Positions 8,393 to 16,554 of a DNA stretch of 64,000 nt are shown here, one piece after another. Under the pieces are notes generated by a model, which was not told the DNA's origin, did no database searches, and was given only the letters and a program-made list of their open reading frames with translations. This DNA comes from Dyadobacter sp. LHD-138 (GTDB taxonomy: Bacteria; Bacteroidota; Bacteroidia; Cytophagales; Spirosomataceae), in assembly GCF_030929615.1 (NCBI RefSeq), contig NZ_JAVFVU010000001.1:124001-188000 (forward strand), given 5' to 3'. The position numbers were made by a program, and so were the translations under genes. Each line of letters opens with the position of its first letter. Position 1 is the first letter of the stretch.

Positions 8393-9043
8393 CTACTTTG
8401 CCGGTACTTTACTCACAACGTCAGAATCCCGGAACCAAACGGATCCAAAACCAGGACCAAATTTTTGTATTGTTGGTTTTGGTTGGTCATCGTTCAGCCA
8501 TTTAAAAAATAATTTTTCAGTATACAATAAGGTATAGGTACCTTCAAGGCGAAAACCATCTTTCTCCGGGCATTGATACCATTCAAATTCCCTGACAACG
8601 TCACACTCCGATTCATCGCTGGTAATAATGCCTACCTTTTTGTTTTTGTAATAATATGCCTCAATTAAATTTCCGAAGATATCTTCTGTAATTTCTACAC
8701 GGTTAAATGAATCATAGTTCTCATTCCATGATTCTTCATCATGAAGCTGACTAAATACTTCAAATTGATACTGATCACTTCTTTTAGACACGATCAGTGA
8801 TGTGCAAATATGATACGCACAAAAACTTCCCTCACTTTTAAGGTATAGCTCTTCTTCCAAACCAAACGGAATGCTCGTCTGGAACAGATCTACCCCGAAC
8901 TGATCGGTCCGGATCTGTTCCCACCTTAATTTTTTCCTGTTTGTTTTTTCGCTTTTTGCTGCCGCCCCGGTTTTTGTGTTACCTTCTGCAAGTAATTTCT
9001 CATAAGCCGCTCTGGCCGCTTCTGCTGAAAAATCGTGATCCAT
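8393..9043 (-). CDS. Hypothetical protein (216 aa)
   Basis: A 216-residue soluble, acidic protein without signal peptide or membrane segment. The first 45 residues (AARAAYEKLLAEGNTKTGAA) look like a helical, basic extension. The rest has alternating aromatic and charged residues (FEVFSQLHDEESWNENYDSF, FEWYQCPEKDGFRLEG) suggesting a mainly beta domain. I recognise no family. It stands alone between the repeat array and the sigma-factor gene, on the opposite strand from the latter. Confidence 0.65.
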   Translation of the reverse strand: MDHDFSAEAARAAYEKLLAEGNTKTGAAAKSEKTNRKKLRWEQIRTDQFGVDLFQTSIPFGLEEELYLKSEGSFCAYHICTSLIVSKRSDQYQFEVFSQLHDEESWNENYDSFNRVEITEDIFGNLIEAYYYKNKKVGIITSDESECDVVREFEWYQCPEKDGFRLEGTYTLLYTEKLFFKWLNDDQPKPTIQKFGPGFGSVWFRDSDVVSKVPAK

Positions 9044-9281
9044 TTGGTTGCGTTTAAACGAAATAATTACTCAAAATACAAAATCCGCTACGAATCCTGA
9101 ATATGGACTGGCAACTATTTTAGATCATATAAGTCGGAATATGTTACAAACGCTGAACCAGACATTACGAAGCGGACACCCTTGCATGTAAATAGGGTTA
9201 GGCGTTAAAAAATTTCACCTTGAAGCATGTAATTTTTTCCCACTGCCAGCGACTAACCTTACAAACACGACCGAATTGATA

Positions 9282-9773
9282 ATGGAAAAAGAATTTATCA
9301 ACCTGCTGAATCAGAATCGAGGGATTCTCTACAAAATATGCAGGGTGTATTGCATGGAAGCCGCCGACCGGCAGGATCTGTTTCAGGAAATTGTGCTTCA
9401 ATTGTGGAAAGCTTATCCCTCTTTCAAACAGCAGGCCAACATCAGCACCTGGATGTACAGGATCGGGATGAATACGGCCATTTCCAATTATCGAAAGCAG
9501 AAAAAAAGACAACCACCGATCGCCTTTTCCAACATGAGCTCTCCCCTGCCCGACTTGTCTGATGCGGACGATATGCCCGTCGAAACCGCTGTGCTGTACA
9601 AAGCCATCGACCAGTTGACCCAGATTGAAAAAGCGGTGGTACTGCTCTATCTGGAAGATAAAAGCTATGAAGAAATGGCGATTATCCTGGGTATCGGCAA
9701 GTCGAATGTCGGCGTAAAGCTAAACCGGATCAAAGTAAAACTTGAAAAAATAATGAAATCCATCACCTGTTAA
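9282..9773 (+). CDS. ECF-type RNA polymerase sigma factor
   Basis: A 163-residue sigma-70 family protein. Region 2 is seen in RQDLFQEIVLQLWKAYPSFK and ISTWMYRIGMNTAISNYRK. Region 4 is seen in QLTQIEKAVVLLYLEDKSYE followed by IILGIGKSNVGVKLNRIK. The ATG at 9282 is used; a TTG two codons upstream is less likely. The next gene, 11 bp downstream, encodes a small membrane protein. That is the usual anti-sigma position, although it is not a recognisable classical anti-sigma factor. Confidence 0.93.
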   Translation: MEKEFINLLNQNRGILYKICRVYCMEAADRQDLFQEIVLQLWKAYPSFKQQANISTWMYRIGMNTAISNYRKQKKRQPPIAFSNMSSPLPDLSDADDMPVETAVLYKAIDQLTQIEKAVVLLYLEDKSYEEMAIILGIGKSNVGVKLNRIKVKLEKIMKSITC

Positions 9774-9784
9774 AAACAACTGCT

Positions 9785-10396
9785 ATGCATCTTGACGAAC
9801 TTAAAGCGAGCTGGAAATCATTGGATGAAAAAGTGGCCGCTACACAAGAATTAAGTGAACAAATTGCACTTTCCATGATGAAGGAGCACTCCAAAAGCAC
9901 TGTCTCTAAAATCCAGGCCAAACTAAAAAAGTTGGCTTTGTACTTTATTGGGTTACTCACGCTTTTTATTGCCATTCTGGCCGGCAACCCTTTTGACTAT
10001 ACCAACTGGTACGAGTATGTCCCAGCAGCTGCTTACGCATTACTGGTAATAGCGGGACTTGAAATTATTATCCGTGAAATGATTGCCATCCGTAAAGTCC
10101 GGCTTACCAAAAGCAATCTTCGGGAAAGCCTGCAAAAAATCATTCAGTTTCATGAAGCCTACCAATCGGTTATGGATACAGTCTGGAAAATCAGCATGGT
10201 TATCGGTTTTCTCTTAGGCATTTCTTTATTGGTGCGTAATTTTGAAACCTATGGCTGGACAAAATCAGTAGTGGTAGTAGCTGTAAACGGCATCTTTGTG
10301 AGCGCCATGTATCTGATTGCTAAAAAAGTTTTCAAACAATTACCCGATACAAATCTGGCCGAATTAAAAATAAATCTGGCTGAATTGGAACAATAA
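9785..10396 (+). CDS. Membrane protein, putative sigma-factor partner
   Basis: A 203-residue protein with a cytosolic, helical N-terminus (about 1-48: DELKASWKSLDEKVAATQEL) and about four membrane segments in two hairpins (LALYFIGLLTLFIAILAG; AAAYALLVIAGLEIII; ISMVIGFLLGISLLV; VVVVAVNGIFVSAMYLIA). It starts 11 bp after the ECF sigma gene. In Bacteroidota this arrangement often pairs a sigma factor with an anti-sigma factor whose N-terminus holds the sigma factor at the membrane. That role is inferred from position and topology, not from a recognised domain. Confidence 0.75.
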   Translation: MHLDELKASWKSLDEKVAATQELSEQIALSMMKEHSKSTVSKIQAKLKKLALYFIGLLTLFIAILAGNPFDYTNWYEYVPAAAYALLVIAGLEIIIREMIAIRKVRLTKSNLRESLQKIIQFHEAYQSVMDTVWKISMVIGFLLGISLLVRNFETYGWTKSVVVVAVNGIFVSAMYLIAKKVFKQLPDTNLAELKINLAELEQ

Positions 10397-10410
10397 CAAT
10401 CCATCGTATG

Positions 10411-10433
10411 GGAGCGGGTACAAGACCCGCCCC
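10411..10433. repeat. GC-rich hairpin, possible dispersed repeat
   Basis: GCGGGT (10414-10419) and ACCCGC (10425-10430) flank an ACAAG loop, within GGGAGCGGGTACAAGACCCGC. It lacks a U-tract, so it is not a good terminator. Its GC content contrasts with the surroundings, suggesting a REP-like element. Confidence 0.45.
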
Positions 10434-10579
10434 TACGCCCGCACCCATCACCCGATAAAAATGAAAGCCATATTTTCCCGAAAATTTCCTGACCTTTGCA
10501 TTCCCAAAATGATTGAAGCATAAACTGAATTTCTCAGACTGCCCAGGTTGTTTAACCAAAGTAATCTGACACAACGAAT

Positions 10580-12706
10580 ATGAAAGTTTGCATAGCTGAA
10601 AAGCCAAGTGTAGCGAAAGATATAGCCGAAGTGCTCGGAGCAAAACAGCGTAAGGATGGTTATTATGAAGGAAACGGATACCAGGTAACCTGGACATTCG
10701 GGCACTTTTGTACCCTGAAAGAACCGCACGATTATCATGAGCGCTGGAAATCATGGCGGCTGGAAGATCTCCCGATGATCCCTTCAAATTTTGGTATTAA
10801 ACTGATTGACAATCCGGGTGCACTAAAACAGTTCGGAATAATCGAAAATCTTGTCAAAAATTCCGAGGAGGTTATCAACTGCGGTGATGCGGGCCAGGAA
10901 GGAGAGCTTATTCAGCGCTGGGTTTTACTGAAAGCCAAATGTGCCGTTCCTGTCAAACGTCTGTGGATTTCTTCACTGACCGAGCAGGCAATTCGGGAAG
11001 GTTTTGAAAAACTGAAAGAAAGCGAGCAATACAATAATCTTTATGCAGCAGGCAGCGCCCGGGCTATTGGTGACTGGTTGCTGGGTATGAACGCGACCCG
11101 GCTTTTCACCAAAAAATTTGGTCAGGGAAAAGTTGTGTTATCCATCGGAAGGGTGCAAACCCCAACGCTGGCCGTGATCGTGCAGCGGCAGAAAGAGATC
11201 AACGCTTTTGTATCCGAGGAATACTGGGAGCTAAAAACCATATACCGGGAAACGGAATTTACCGCTACCATTGACCGGATCAAAAAAGCGGAAAAGGCTG
11301 AAAAAGGCCTGATTTATTTAAAAGAACACCCTTTTGAAATTACTTCCTTTGAAAGAAAAGAGGGAAAGGAAGGCAATCCAAGAATCTTCGATCTGACTTC
11401 CTTGCAGGTTGAGTCAAACAAAAAATATGGATATTCGGCAGAGGATACGCTCAAACATATTCAGAATTTATATGAGAAAAAGTTTGTAACCTATCCAAGG
11501 GTGGATACCACCTATCTTTCGGAAGATCTGCATCCCAAGATTGCCGGTATTTTGCAGGATTTGAAACCATATAACAACCTGACGGCGCCGCTTCTGGAAA
11601 AACCGATCCCCATGTCAAAGACGGTTTTCGATGATAAAAAGGTGACAGATCACCACGCCATCATACCCACGGGGGTTTTTCCAAATCATATCAGCATTGA
11701 TGAAAAGCGGATTTATGACCTGATCGTAAGGCGTTTTATTGCCGCATTTTATCCTGAATGTAAGGTATCCAACACAACGGTTTTAGGAAAAGTGGGGCAG
11801 GTTGAGTTTAAAGCAACCGGAAAGCAAATTCTCGAACCCGGCTGGCGTGAGGTTTATGCCAATGATGCCAGCGCAAAAAAAGAAGCCGCTGAAGAAGAAA
11901 AGTTAATGCCCGAGTTTGTCGTGGGAGAAAGCGGCCCGCACGAACCGCGGGTTCATCAGGGAAAAACCTCGCCGCCGAAGGCTTTCACAGAGGCTACACT
12001 GCTCCGAGCGATGGAAACCGCCGGAAAAATGGTTGAAGATGAAGAGGTGCGGGAATTGTTAAAGGATAACGGGATTGGACGCCCCTCCACCCGGGCCAAT
12101 ATCATAGAAACGCTTTTCAAAAGAAAGTATATTGAAAAGAAAAAGAAGAATCTCTTTGCCACACAAACCGGGATAGATCTGATAGACACCATCCAGAATG
12201 AGCTACTGAAAAGTGCTGAGCTGACCGGAAACTGGGAAAGAAAACTGCGTTTGATTGAAAAAGGCGAATATTCGATGGAAACCTTCAAGCAGGAGCTTAT
12301 CCAGATGGTAGTAGACCTGACCAAAGAAGTTTTATCAAACCGTGGTGGGATGATCAGCATTGCACAGGAAACACCTGTCGTGGTTGAAAAAGAAGAAAAG
12401 GTAAAAAGAGAGCCCAAACCCAAAGAGCCGAAGGAGGAAATATCGATAGAAACTCTCAAATGTCCCAAGTGCAAGGAACATTTACTAAAAAAAGGGAAAA
12501 CAGCATATGGCTGTGGCAATTTCCAGGTTTGCGGCTTTAAAATTCCTTTCGAATTGATGGGTAAAAAACTAACCGACAAACATGTTTACGATTTGTTAAG
12601 CAAAGGAAAAACAGCCAAAATCAAAGGGCTGCTGATCCCCGGAAGTGCATCGCCGATTGACGCAAAGCTGGTCATGGGCGGAGACTTTAATATTGGGGTT
12701 GAATAA
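10580..12706 (+). CDS. topB: DNA topoisomerase III (type IA)
   Basis: A 708-residue type IA topoisomerase that passes single strands to resolve replication and recombination intermediates. The Toprim domain starts at residue 1 (MKVCIAEKPSVAKDI, catalytic Glu7) and continues with CGDAGQEGELIQRW near 100-113. The active-site tyrosine is Tyr305 in VTYPRVDTTYL, and IGRPSTRANIIETLF marks domain I/III. The C-terminus (about 630-700) carries a topoisomerase zinc-ribbon-like stretch (CPKCKEHLLKKGK...CGNFQVCG) and a repeat-type tail. The Toprim acidic motif reads D-A-G-Q-E-G rather than D-x-D-R-E-G; I recall this variant from Bacteroidota TopB proteins but could not check. It is monocistronic. Confidence 0.95.
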   Translation: MKVCIAEKPSVAKDIAEVLGAKQRKDGYYEGNGYQVTWTFGHFCTLKEPHDYHERWKSWRLEDLPMIPSNFGIKLIDNPGALKQFGIIENLVKNSEEVINCGDAGQEGELIQRWVLLKAKCAVPVKRLWISSLTEQAIREGFEKLKESEQYNNLYAAGSARAIGDWLLGMNATRLFTKKFGQGKVVLSIGRVQTPTLAVIVQRQKEINAFVSEEYWELKTIYRETEFTATIDRIKKAEKAEKGLIYLKEHPFEITSFERKEGKEGNPRIFDLTSLQVESNKKYGYSAEDTLKHIQNLYEKKFVTYPRVDTTYLSEDLHPKIAGILQDLKPYNNLTAPLLEKPIPMSKTVFDDKKVTDHHAIIPTGVFPNHISIDEKRIYDLIVRRFIAAFYPECKVSNTTVLGKVGQVEFKATGKQILEPGWREVYANDASAKKEAAEEEKLMPEFVVGESGPHEPRVHQGKTSPPKAFTEATLLRAMETAGKMVEDEEVRELLKDNGIGRPSTRANIIETLFKRKYIEKKKKNLFATQTGIDLIDTIQNELLKSAELTGNWERKLRLIEKGEYSMETFKQELIQMVVDLTKEVLSNRGGMISIAQETPVVVEKEEKVKREPKPKEPKEEISIETLKCPKCKEHLLKKGKTAYGCGNFQVCGFKIPFELMGKKLTDKHVYDLLSKGKTAKIKGLLIPGSASPIDAKLVMGGDFNIGVE

Positions 12707-12920
12707 TTTTCCTGTAAAAAATCACTATACATAAAATCAGTTTCGACAAGCCAACCGTGCATCAGCTCTTTCTTCATATCTAAAATTAATACAATACAAA
12801 ATAAATTTAAACCGTCCAATAGAATTCATTTTGTTTAATATAGAATTAATCCTATTCAATCAACTCATTTGTTACCATTCAATAACTTTTCTTCATTTTT
12901 CTGCACATCCGTTCCAACCT

Positions 12921-12954
12921 TTTGCGATCATTAGCGGTCTTTGTATTAGATTTG
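12921..12954 (+). promoter_or_regulatory. Bacteroidota-type promoter (TTTG-N22-TAGATTTG)
   Basis: TTTG at 12921-12924 and TAGATTTG at 12947-12954 match the -33/-7 consensus with slightly long spacing. The ATG of the 98-residue gene lies 34 bp downstream. Confidence 0.5.
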
Positions 12955-12987
12955 CACATGTTTACTATTGTAAATTAAATTTTAGCT

Positions 12988-13284
12988 ATGAAATCCCTTT
13001 CTACATTTGCGATTGCCGTTACGCTTTTTGTGCTTTGTCTGCTTGAAAAAGAGGCCAAACAACGTGATCTTGCAAGACAGAAGAGCAACGAATATCTGGC
13101 AGACAGCCTTAACATCAATACACCGGCCCTGGATGCTCCGGCCTATGCAGATCTTCAGAACGAAGAGAGCAATCTTTCTTCTGAAAAGCTTCCGATTAAT
13201 GAAATAGCCATTTCTGATTCAGCAGCGAGGTCGCTGGCGCCTACACCGTTTCTTGGTAAATTACCATTATTAAGCAGCTTCTAA
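12988..13284 (+). CDS. Small hypothetical exported protein (98 aa)
   Basis: A 98-residue protein with an N-terminal hydrophobic segment (MKSLSTFAIAVTLFVLCLL) that could be a signal anchor or an uncleaved signal peptide. It is followed by a hydrophilic, Ser/Ala/Leu-rich region with no recognisable domain. A consensus promoter lies just upstream. Function unknown. Confidence 0.6.
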   Translation: MKSLSTFAIAVTLFVLCLLEKEAKQRDLARQKSNEYLADSLNINTPALDAPAYADLQNEESNLSSEKLPINEIAISDSAARSLAPTPFLGKLPLLSSF

Positions 13285-13301
13285 AAACAGGGAAAGCAAT
13301 T

Positions 13302-13659
13302 TTATACGCTACCCAGACTTATAATATCCTTTCCCTCAATAATCTTTTTCTCAGGCTCTGACAGCGCTGCATGAATCATCGCTAAGCCCAGTTCTTTCAA
13401 GGTACAGAAGCCTCCCGGATACATAGCAAAAACAGGCATTATACCCGTCTAGCTGCCCCTTTATGGCGGATAAATCAAAGAAATTCGCGTGAATAACCTC
13501 TTTCAGTTTGGGGTGCGAAACACCGCAAGGCTCTCTGTTGATAACCAATACCTGCTCCACTCAATTAGAAAGAAGACATTCATGAAGCACACCTTCTCCA
13601 ACCATCCCGGTCGCGCCGGTGATAATCGCCCGAACTTTCATACCATTGTCAATACCCAT
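13302..13659 (-). pseudogene. Decayed NAD(P)-binding epimerase-like gene
   Basis: Minus-strand translation from 13659 (or the Met at 13641) gives MKVRAIITGATGMVGEGVL, an NAD(P)-binding Rossmann start of the SDR/epimerase kind. The frame then meets a stop after HECLLSN, resumes as VEQVLVINREPCGVSHPKLK and FFDLSAIKGQLDGYNACF, and jumps in another frame to TLKELGLAMIHAALSEPEKK with a stop at 13302. A full-length relative would be about 220 residues; some 100 central residues are missing. So it has a nonsense mutation plus an internal deletion or frameshift. It lies 3 bp after the TetR gene, which probably once regulated it. Confidence 0.85.
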
Positions 13660-13662
13660 ATT

Positions 13663-14226
13663 TTATTTCGTTAACATAGCCCAAAGTAACCCAAACGTGT
13701 CCTCGATCATCTCCGCTTTTTTTTCCGGTGTCAGCTGCGTACTGATAAGATATTGGTACACGCCATACACATGACCTCCCAAAATTGAGCTTATCAACTG
13801 CGCAGGCAATGGTTTAAAAATGTTCTCTGAAATTCCGGCTCGTAAAAGTTCTACGTGGAGCCTCGTTTGTTTCTCAATATCCTCCGATGATACCTTCGCC
13901 AGGTGCGGCGAGAAATGGAATTGCTGGATAAAATAAAACTCTGGTTTATGTGCCAATCCCCATTCCAGTGATGATACATAAATGTTTTTCATTTTGTCTT
14001 TCAGCGTATTCTCCGCATTGTATGTTTCTAAAAGATGCCGGTTTAAGCTGTCTTTTGTATGGTTGTACAAGGCAACAATTAAATCTTCCTTTGTCTTAAA
14101 ATAATGGAACAAAGTTCCGTTGGCCACACCTGCTTCCTTCGCGATTTTACTCGTTGGCGTACCATGAAAACCAAATTCCACAAAAAGTTTTAAAGCCGCA
14201 GCCCTAATTTCCTCTTCCTTATTCAT
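13663..14226 (-). CDS. TetR/AcrR-family transcriptional regulator
   Basis: A 187-residue repressor. The N-terminal DNA-binding domain is clear (EIRAAALKLFVEFGFHGTPT, then IAKEAGVANGTLFHYFKTKE), followed by a helical ligand domain with RLHVELLRAGI. A palindrome touches its start codon, implying autoregulation. The gene it leads into is a pseudogene, so the regulator may now lack its nearest target. Confidence 0.92.
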   Translation of the reverse strand: MNKEEEIRAAALKLFVEFGFHGTPTSKIAKEAGVANGTLFHYFKTKEDLIVALYNHTKDSLNRHLLETYNAENTLKDKMKNIYVSSLEWGLAHKPEFYFIQQFHFSPHLAKVSSEDIEKQTRLHVELLRAGISENIFKPLPAQLISSILGGHVYGVYQYLISTQLTPEKKAEMIEDTFGLLWAMLTK

Positions 14227-14227
14227 T

Positions 14228-14251
14228 TATAGATTGACTGATCACTCTATA
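14228..14251. promoter_or_regulatory. Candidate TetR operator
   Basis: TATAGATTGA (14228-14237) and TCACTCTATA (14242-14251) form inverted arms matching at 9 of 10 positions around CTGA. The site lies immediately upstream of the TetR start codon, the normal place for an autoregulatory operator. Confidence 0.65.
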
Positions 14252-14656
14252 AAATTAAACTAATAATTTTTGGCAGCCAAATTTTTCGGAATCTTATTGA
14301 CCGAAGTAAATACAAACTTTTATCAAACCAGCTGAGACAGCAATAAGGATCAATCCCATTCGTCATTTACATACACTTTCTTGTTCATTCGAGATAATTC
14401 TACAAAATGTAAAGTGAAGTTCTATGAATAAATTATCCGGCACCGTTTATTTTTAGGCAACAAAGGAAAAAGTTAAAATTTTAGTAATAAAATAATAGGC
14501 ATTACACTTTAAACGCACTTGTCCGGCACTTACCTTGTCATCCAGCCCAGATAATTGATGCAACATTTTAAGAGCCGTGGTATTTTCCAAAATGAATTTT
14601 TATCAGTATCTATTTATTTCAAAACGAACAAACACGCCCTCTTTTACCATGATGTT
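14252..14656. other. Gene-free region between divergent regulators
   Basis: AT-rich sequence between the TetR gene and the receiver-like gene. An in-frame ATG at 14555 could extend the downstream protein by 34 residues, but these do not look like part of a receiver fold, so I treat the stretch as non-coding. No repeat or RNA element is seen. Confidence 0.4.
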
Positions 14657-15073
14657 ATGAAAAAACTCTTAGTCTTTGACCGAAAACGAAACAATCGGGA
14701 GCTGTTAGTCGGTATGCTTCAGACCCATCAACCGGCAGTACCAATAGAAGAAGCAGAAAGCATCAGCGAAGTGCTTAGAAAACTGGCGATCGGAAAACCG
14801 GCGCCCGTTGAACGAAATCATGACAATTTGCTGATCATAGGCCTTAGTGCCCCAGACCCCGAGATACTGAATTTTGTTATTTATCTGGGGAAAAATAAAC
14901 CTGGCCTCAAAGTTTTACTCTATGCTTCTAGTAACTATGTCTGGCTCGAAAAACTCAATGTCATTACCTGCGGCCTTTTAGCCCCTCCCTTTTGCACCGT
15001 GACGGTCCAACTTAACGAATCCGTCCAGAAGATGCTCAATAAACAAAGGGTAATCGAGGAAATGGCAGTTTAA
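14657..15073 (+). CDS. Degenerate response-regulator receiver-like protein
   Basis: A 138-residue single-domain protein with the layout of a CheY-like receiver: MKKLLVFDRKRNNRELLVGM at strand 1/helix 1, then NLLIIGLSAPDPEILNFVIY and LKVLLYASSNYVWLE. The position that should hold the phosphorylated Asp at the end of strand 3 is Gly (LIIG), and the acidic pair after strand 1 is reduced to one Asp. It probably cannot be phosphorylated in the usual way. It precedes a LuxR-type regulator by 57 bp, with which it may work as a protein-interaction partner. The fold assignment comes from pattern, not from a search. Confidence 0.6.
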   Translation: MKKLLVFDRKRNNRELLVGMLQTHQPAVPIEEAESISEVLRKLAIGKPAPVERNHDNLLIIGLSAPDPEILNFVIYLGKNKPGLKVLLYASSNYVWLEKLNVITCGLLAPPFCTVTVQLNESVQKMLNKQRVIEEMAV

Positions 15074-15130
15074 GCAGACCTACGGAGACTTATAAAATTA
15101 TTTATCATACCCCCACATTACGCGCTGAAA

Positions 15131-15754
15131 ATGACAAGAATATTATTGGTTATCAAAAATGATATATTCAGCACGGGCATTGCGTCCGCCATCAATGAAT
15201 ATGATCTAACTGTCTATATTGAAAAGGTCAAAGACCAGGCCATCATGCCGCAAATCTTAAAAGAATCCGAATTTGACGTGCTGATCTTCGATACTGACCT
15301 ATCGAGCTACTCCAATCTTCTTACCATAGAAAAAATAAGAAATAAACAACCAGGTATAAAAATTATTGTCCTGGGTGAGGAAACAAAAAAAGAATGGGCC
15401 CTGTCTTATCTGCGTAAAGGCGTTGATAGCGTTTGTTTCAAAACAATTGCCAAATCTGAATTCCAAACGGCGTACAGAACAGTTTTAAATGGCAAAAAAT
15501 ACTTGGACCATCAGCTTACTGAATTTTTACTGATGGAAACTACCGGTCCGGACCTGATCAGTTTGCTAAGCGTACGAGAATCGGAGATCATGAATTTTTT
15601 GCTGAAAGGACACCGTACCGCTGAAATTGCCCGGGAACTGAAACTGGCTGTTTCCACGATCAGTACCATGAAAAATAATATATACCGTAAAATGAAAGTA
15701 AACAACATTGTAGACCTGGTGGGAAAAGTAAATTTACTTCAGCACAGGGCCTGA
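15131..15754 (+). CDS. NarL/LuxR-type response regulator with divergent receiver
   Basis: A 207-residue protein with a receiver (about 1-120) and a C-terminal LuxR HTH (about 140-200: SVRESEIMNFLLKGHRTAEI then STISTMKNNIYRKMKVNNIV). In the receiver, Asp is kept at the strand-3 position (DVLIFDTDLSSY) and the Lys in VCFKT is kept. The acidic pocket after strand 1 reads IKND instead of the usual DD. The HTH closely resembles that of the regulator at 34094-34735, so the two are probable paralogues. No histidine kinase is adjacent. Confidence 0.88.
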   Translation: MTRILLVIKNDIFSTGIASAINEYDLTVYIEKVKDQAIMPQILKESEFDVLIFDTDLSSYSNLLTIEKIRNKQPGIKIIVLGEETKKEWALSYLRKGVDSVCFKTIAKSEFQTAYRTVLNGKKYLDHQLTEFLLMETTGPDLISLLSVRESEIMNFLLKGHRTAEIARELKLAVSTISTMKNNIYRKMKVNNIVDLVGKVNLLQHRA

Positions 15755-15796
15755 CACGTTTCCATACCAACCACTACTCATTTAAACAAATCCTCG

Positions 15797-15835
15797 CAAT
15801 CAGGTGGTAAAAGAAAGAGATTCGCCACCTGATTG
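15797..15835. terminator. Hairpin between convergent genes
   Basis: CAATCAGGTGG (15797-15807) and CCACCTGATTG (15825-15835) form a perfect 11-bp stem with a 17-nt loop, between the ends of the regulator gene and the thioredoxin-like gene. A good U-tract is lacking on the plus strand, so it may act as a weak or factor-dependent bidirectional terminator. Confidence 0.55.
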
Positions 15836-15941
15836 TAACTGGATTTTCATTGTAAATCTCGCAAAAAGTCCTGAACACCTCGGCATGACAGTCACTTAGC
15901 AAGGAACCTATCTGCATATTTTTACAGGGCAATCTCTTGAC

Positions 15942-16526
15942 CTAATGGCTCAGTTGCGTGATCATGTCAACCAGCTCTGAACTATTGTAATCCGCAGCAC
16001 CTTCCTGCCTGAAGACCATTTGTCCTCTTTTATCCAGGATCACAGTGGTCGGAATCGCTCCCTGCGTAAAAACAGGCGGTATGTCGCCTGCGGGATTAAC
16101 GACCTTTAAACCATACTGATGTTGCTTCATGAATTTGTCTGACTTTTCATAATTGTTATCGACATCCATCATCAAAAAAACTACATGCTCATTATCTTTA
16201 AATTTGTCATGCAGGGCATTAATGGATGGCATCTCTGCAATACAAGGCGGACACCAGGTCGCCCAAAAGTTAATAAACACCACTTTACCCTTAAGCGAGG
16301 CTAAATCAACCGTTTTTCCTTCACCATCTTTAAAAAGTATATTGGGCACAGGTTCGGCCGCAATACCACCATCTAGTTTTTTGTCTATCCGGGGTTGAAA
16401 GAACCCAATTTTCATCAGATTCTGAATCGTCCAGGCTTTTACCTGAGGGTCGATGACCATAGCTGCTAAGAATACCAGGAGCACCGTCGAAAATATGTTT
16501 GAGACCGAAAACCATTTCTTTTTCAT
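15942..16526 (-). CDS. TlpA/ResA-like membrane-anchored thioredoxin
   Basis: A 194-residue protein with an N-terminal membrane anchor (about 9-25: SNIFSTVLLVFLAAMVI) and a periplasmic thioredoxin domain. The active site is WCPPC (Cys92, Cys95), followed by TQGAIPTTVILDKRG, which contains the cis-Pro. Such proteins reduce disulfides in the periplasm, for example in cytochrome c maturation or metal-site assembly. It is the last gene of the RND operon, 28 bp after the adaptor gene, an unusual partner for an efflux pump. Confidence 0.9.
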   Translation of the reverse strand: MKKKWFSVSNIFSTVLLVFLAAMVIDPQVKAWTIQNLMKIGFFQPRIDKKLDGGIAAEPVPNILFKDGEGKTVDLASLKGKVVFINFWATWCPPCIAEMPSINALHDKFKDNEHVVFLMMDVDNNYEKSDKFMKQHQYGLKVVNPAGDIPPVFTQGAIPTTVILDKRGQMVFRQEGAADYNSSELVDMITQLSH

Positions 16527-16554
16527 AATCCTGCTTCTGTTTAATGGCGTAATT

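Noticed and set aside
11956..12579. A 207-codon antisense frame within topB
   Set aside because: It lies opposite well-conserved topoisomerase sequence and its product is Ser/Phe-rich, typical of the reverse complement of Lys/Glu-rich coding.
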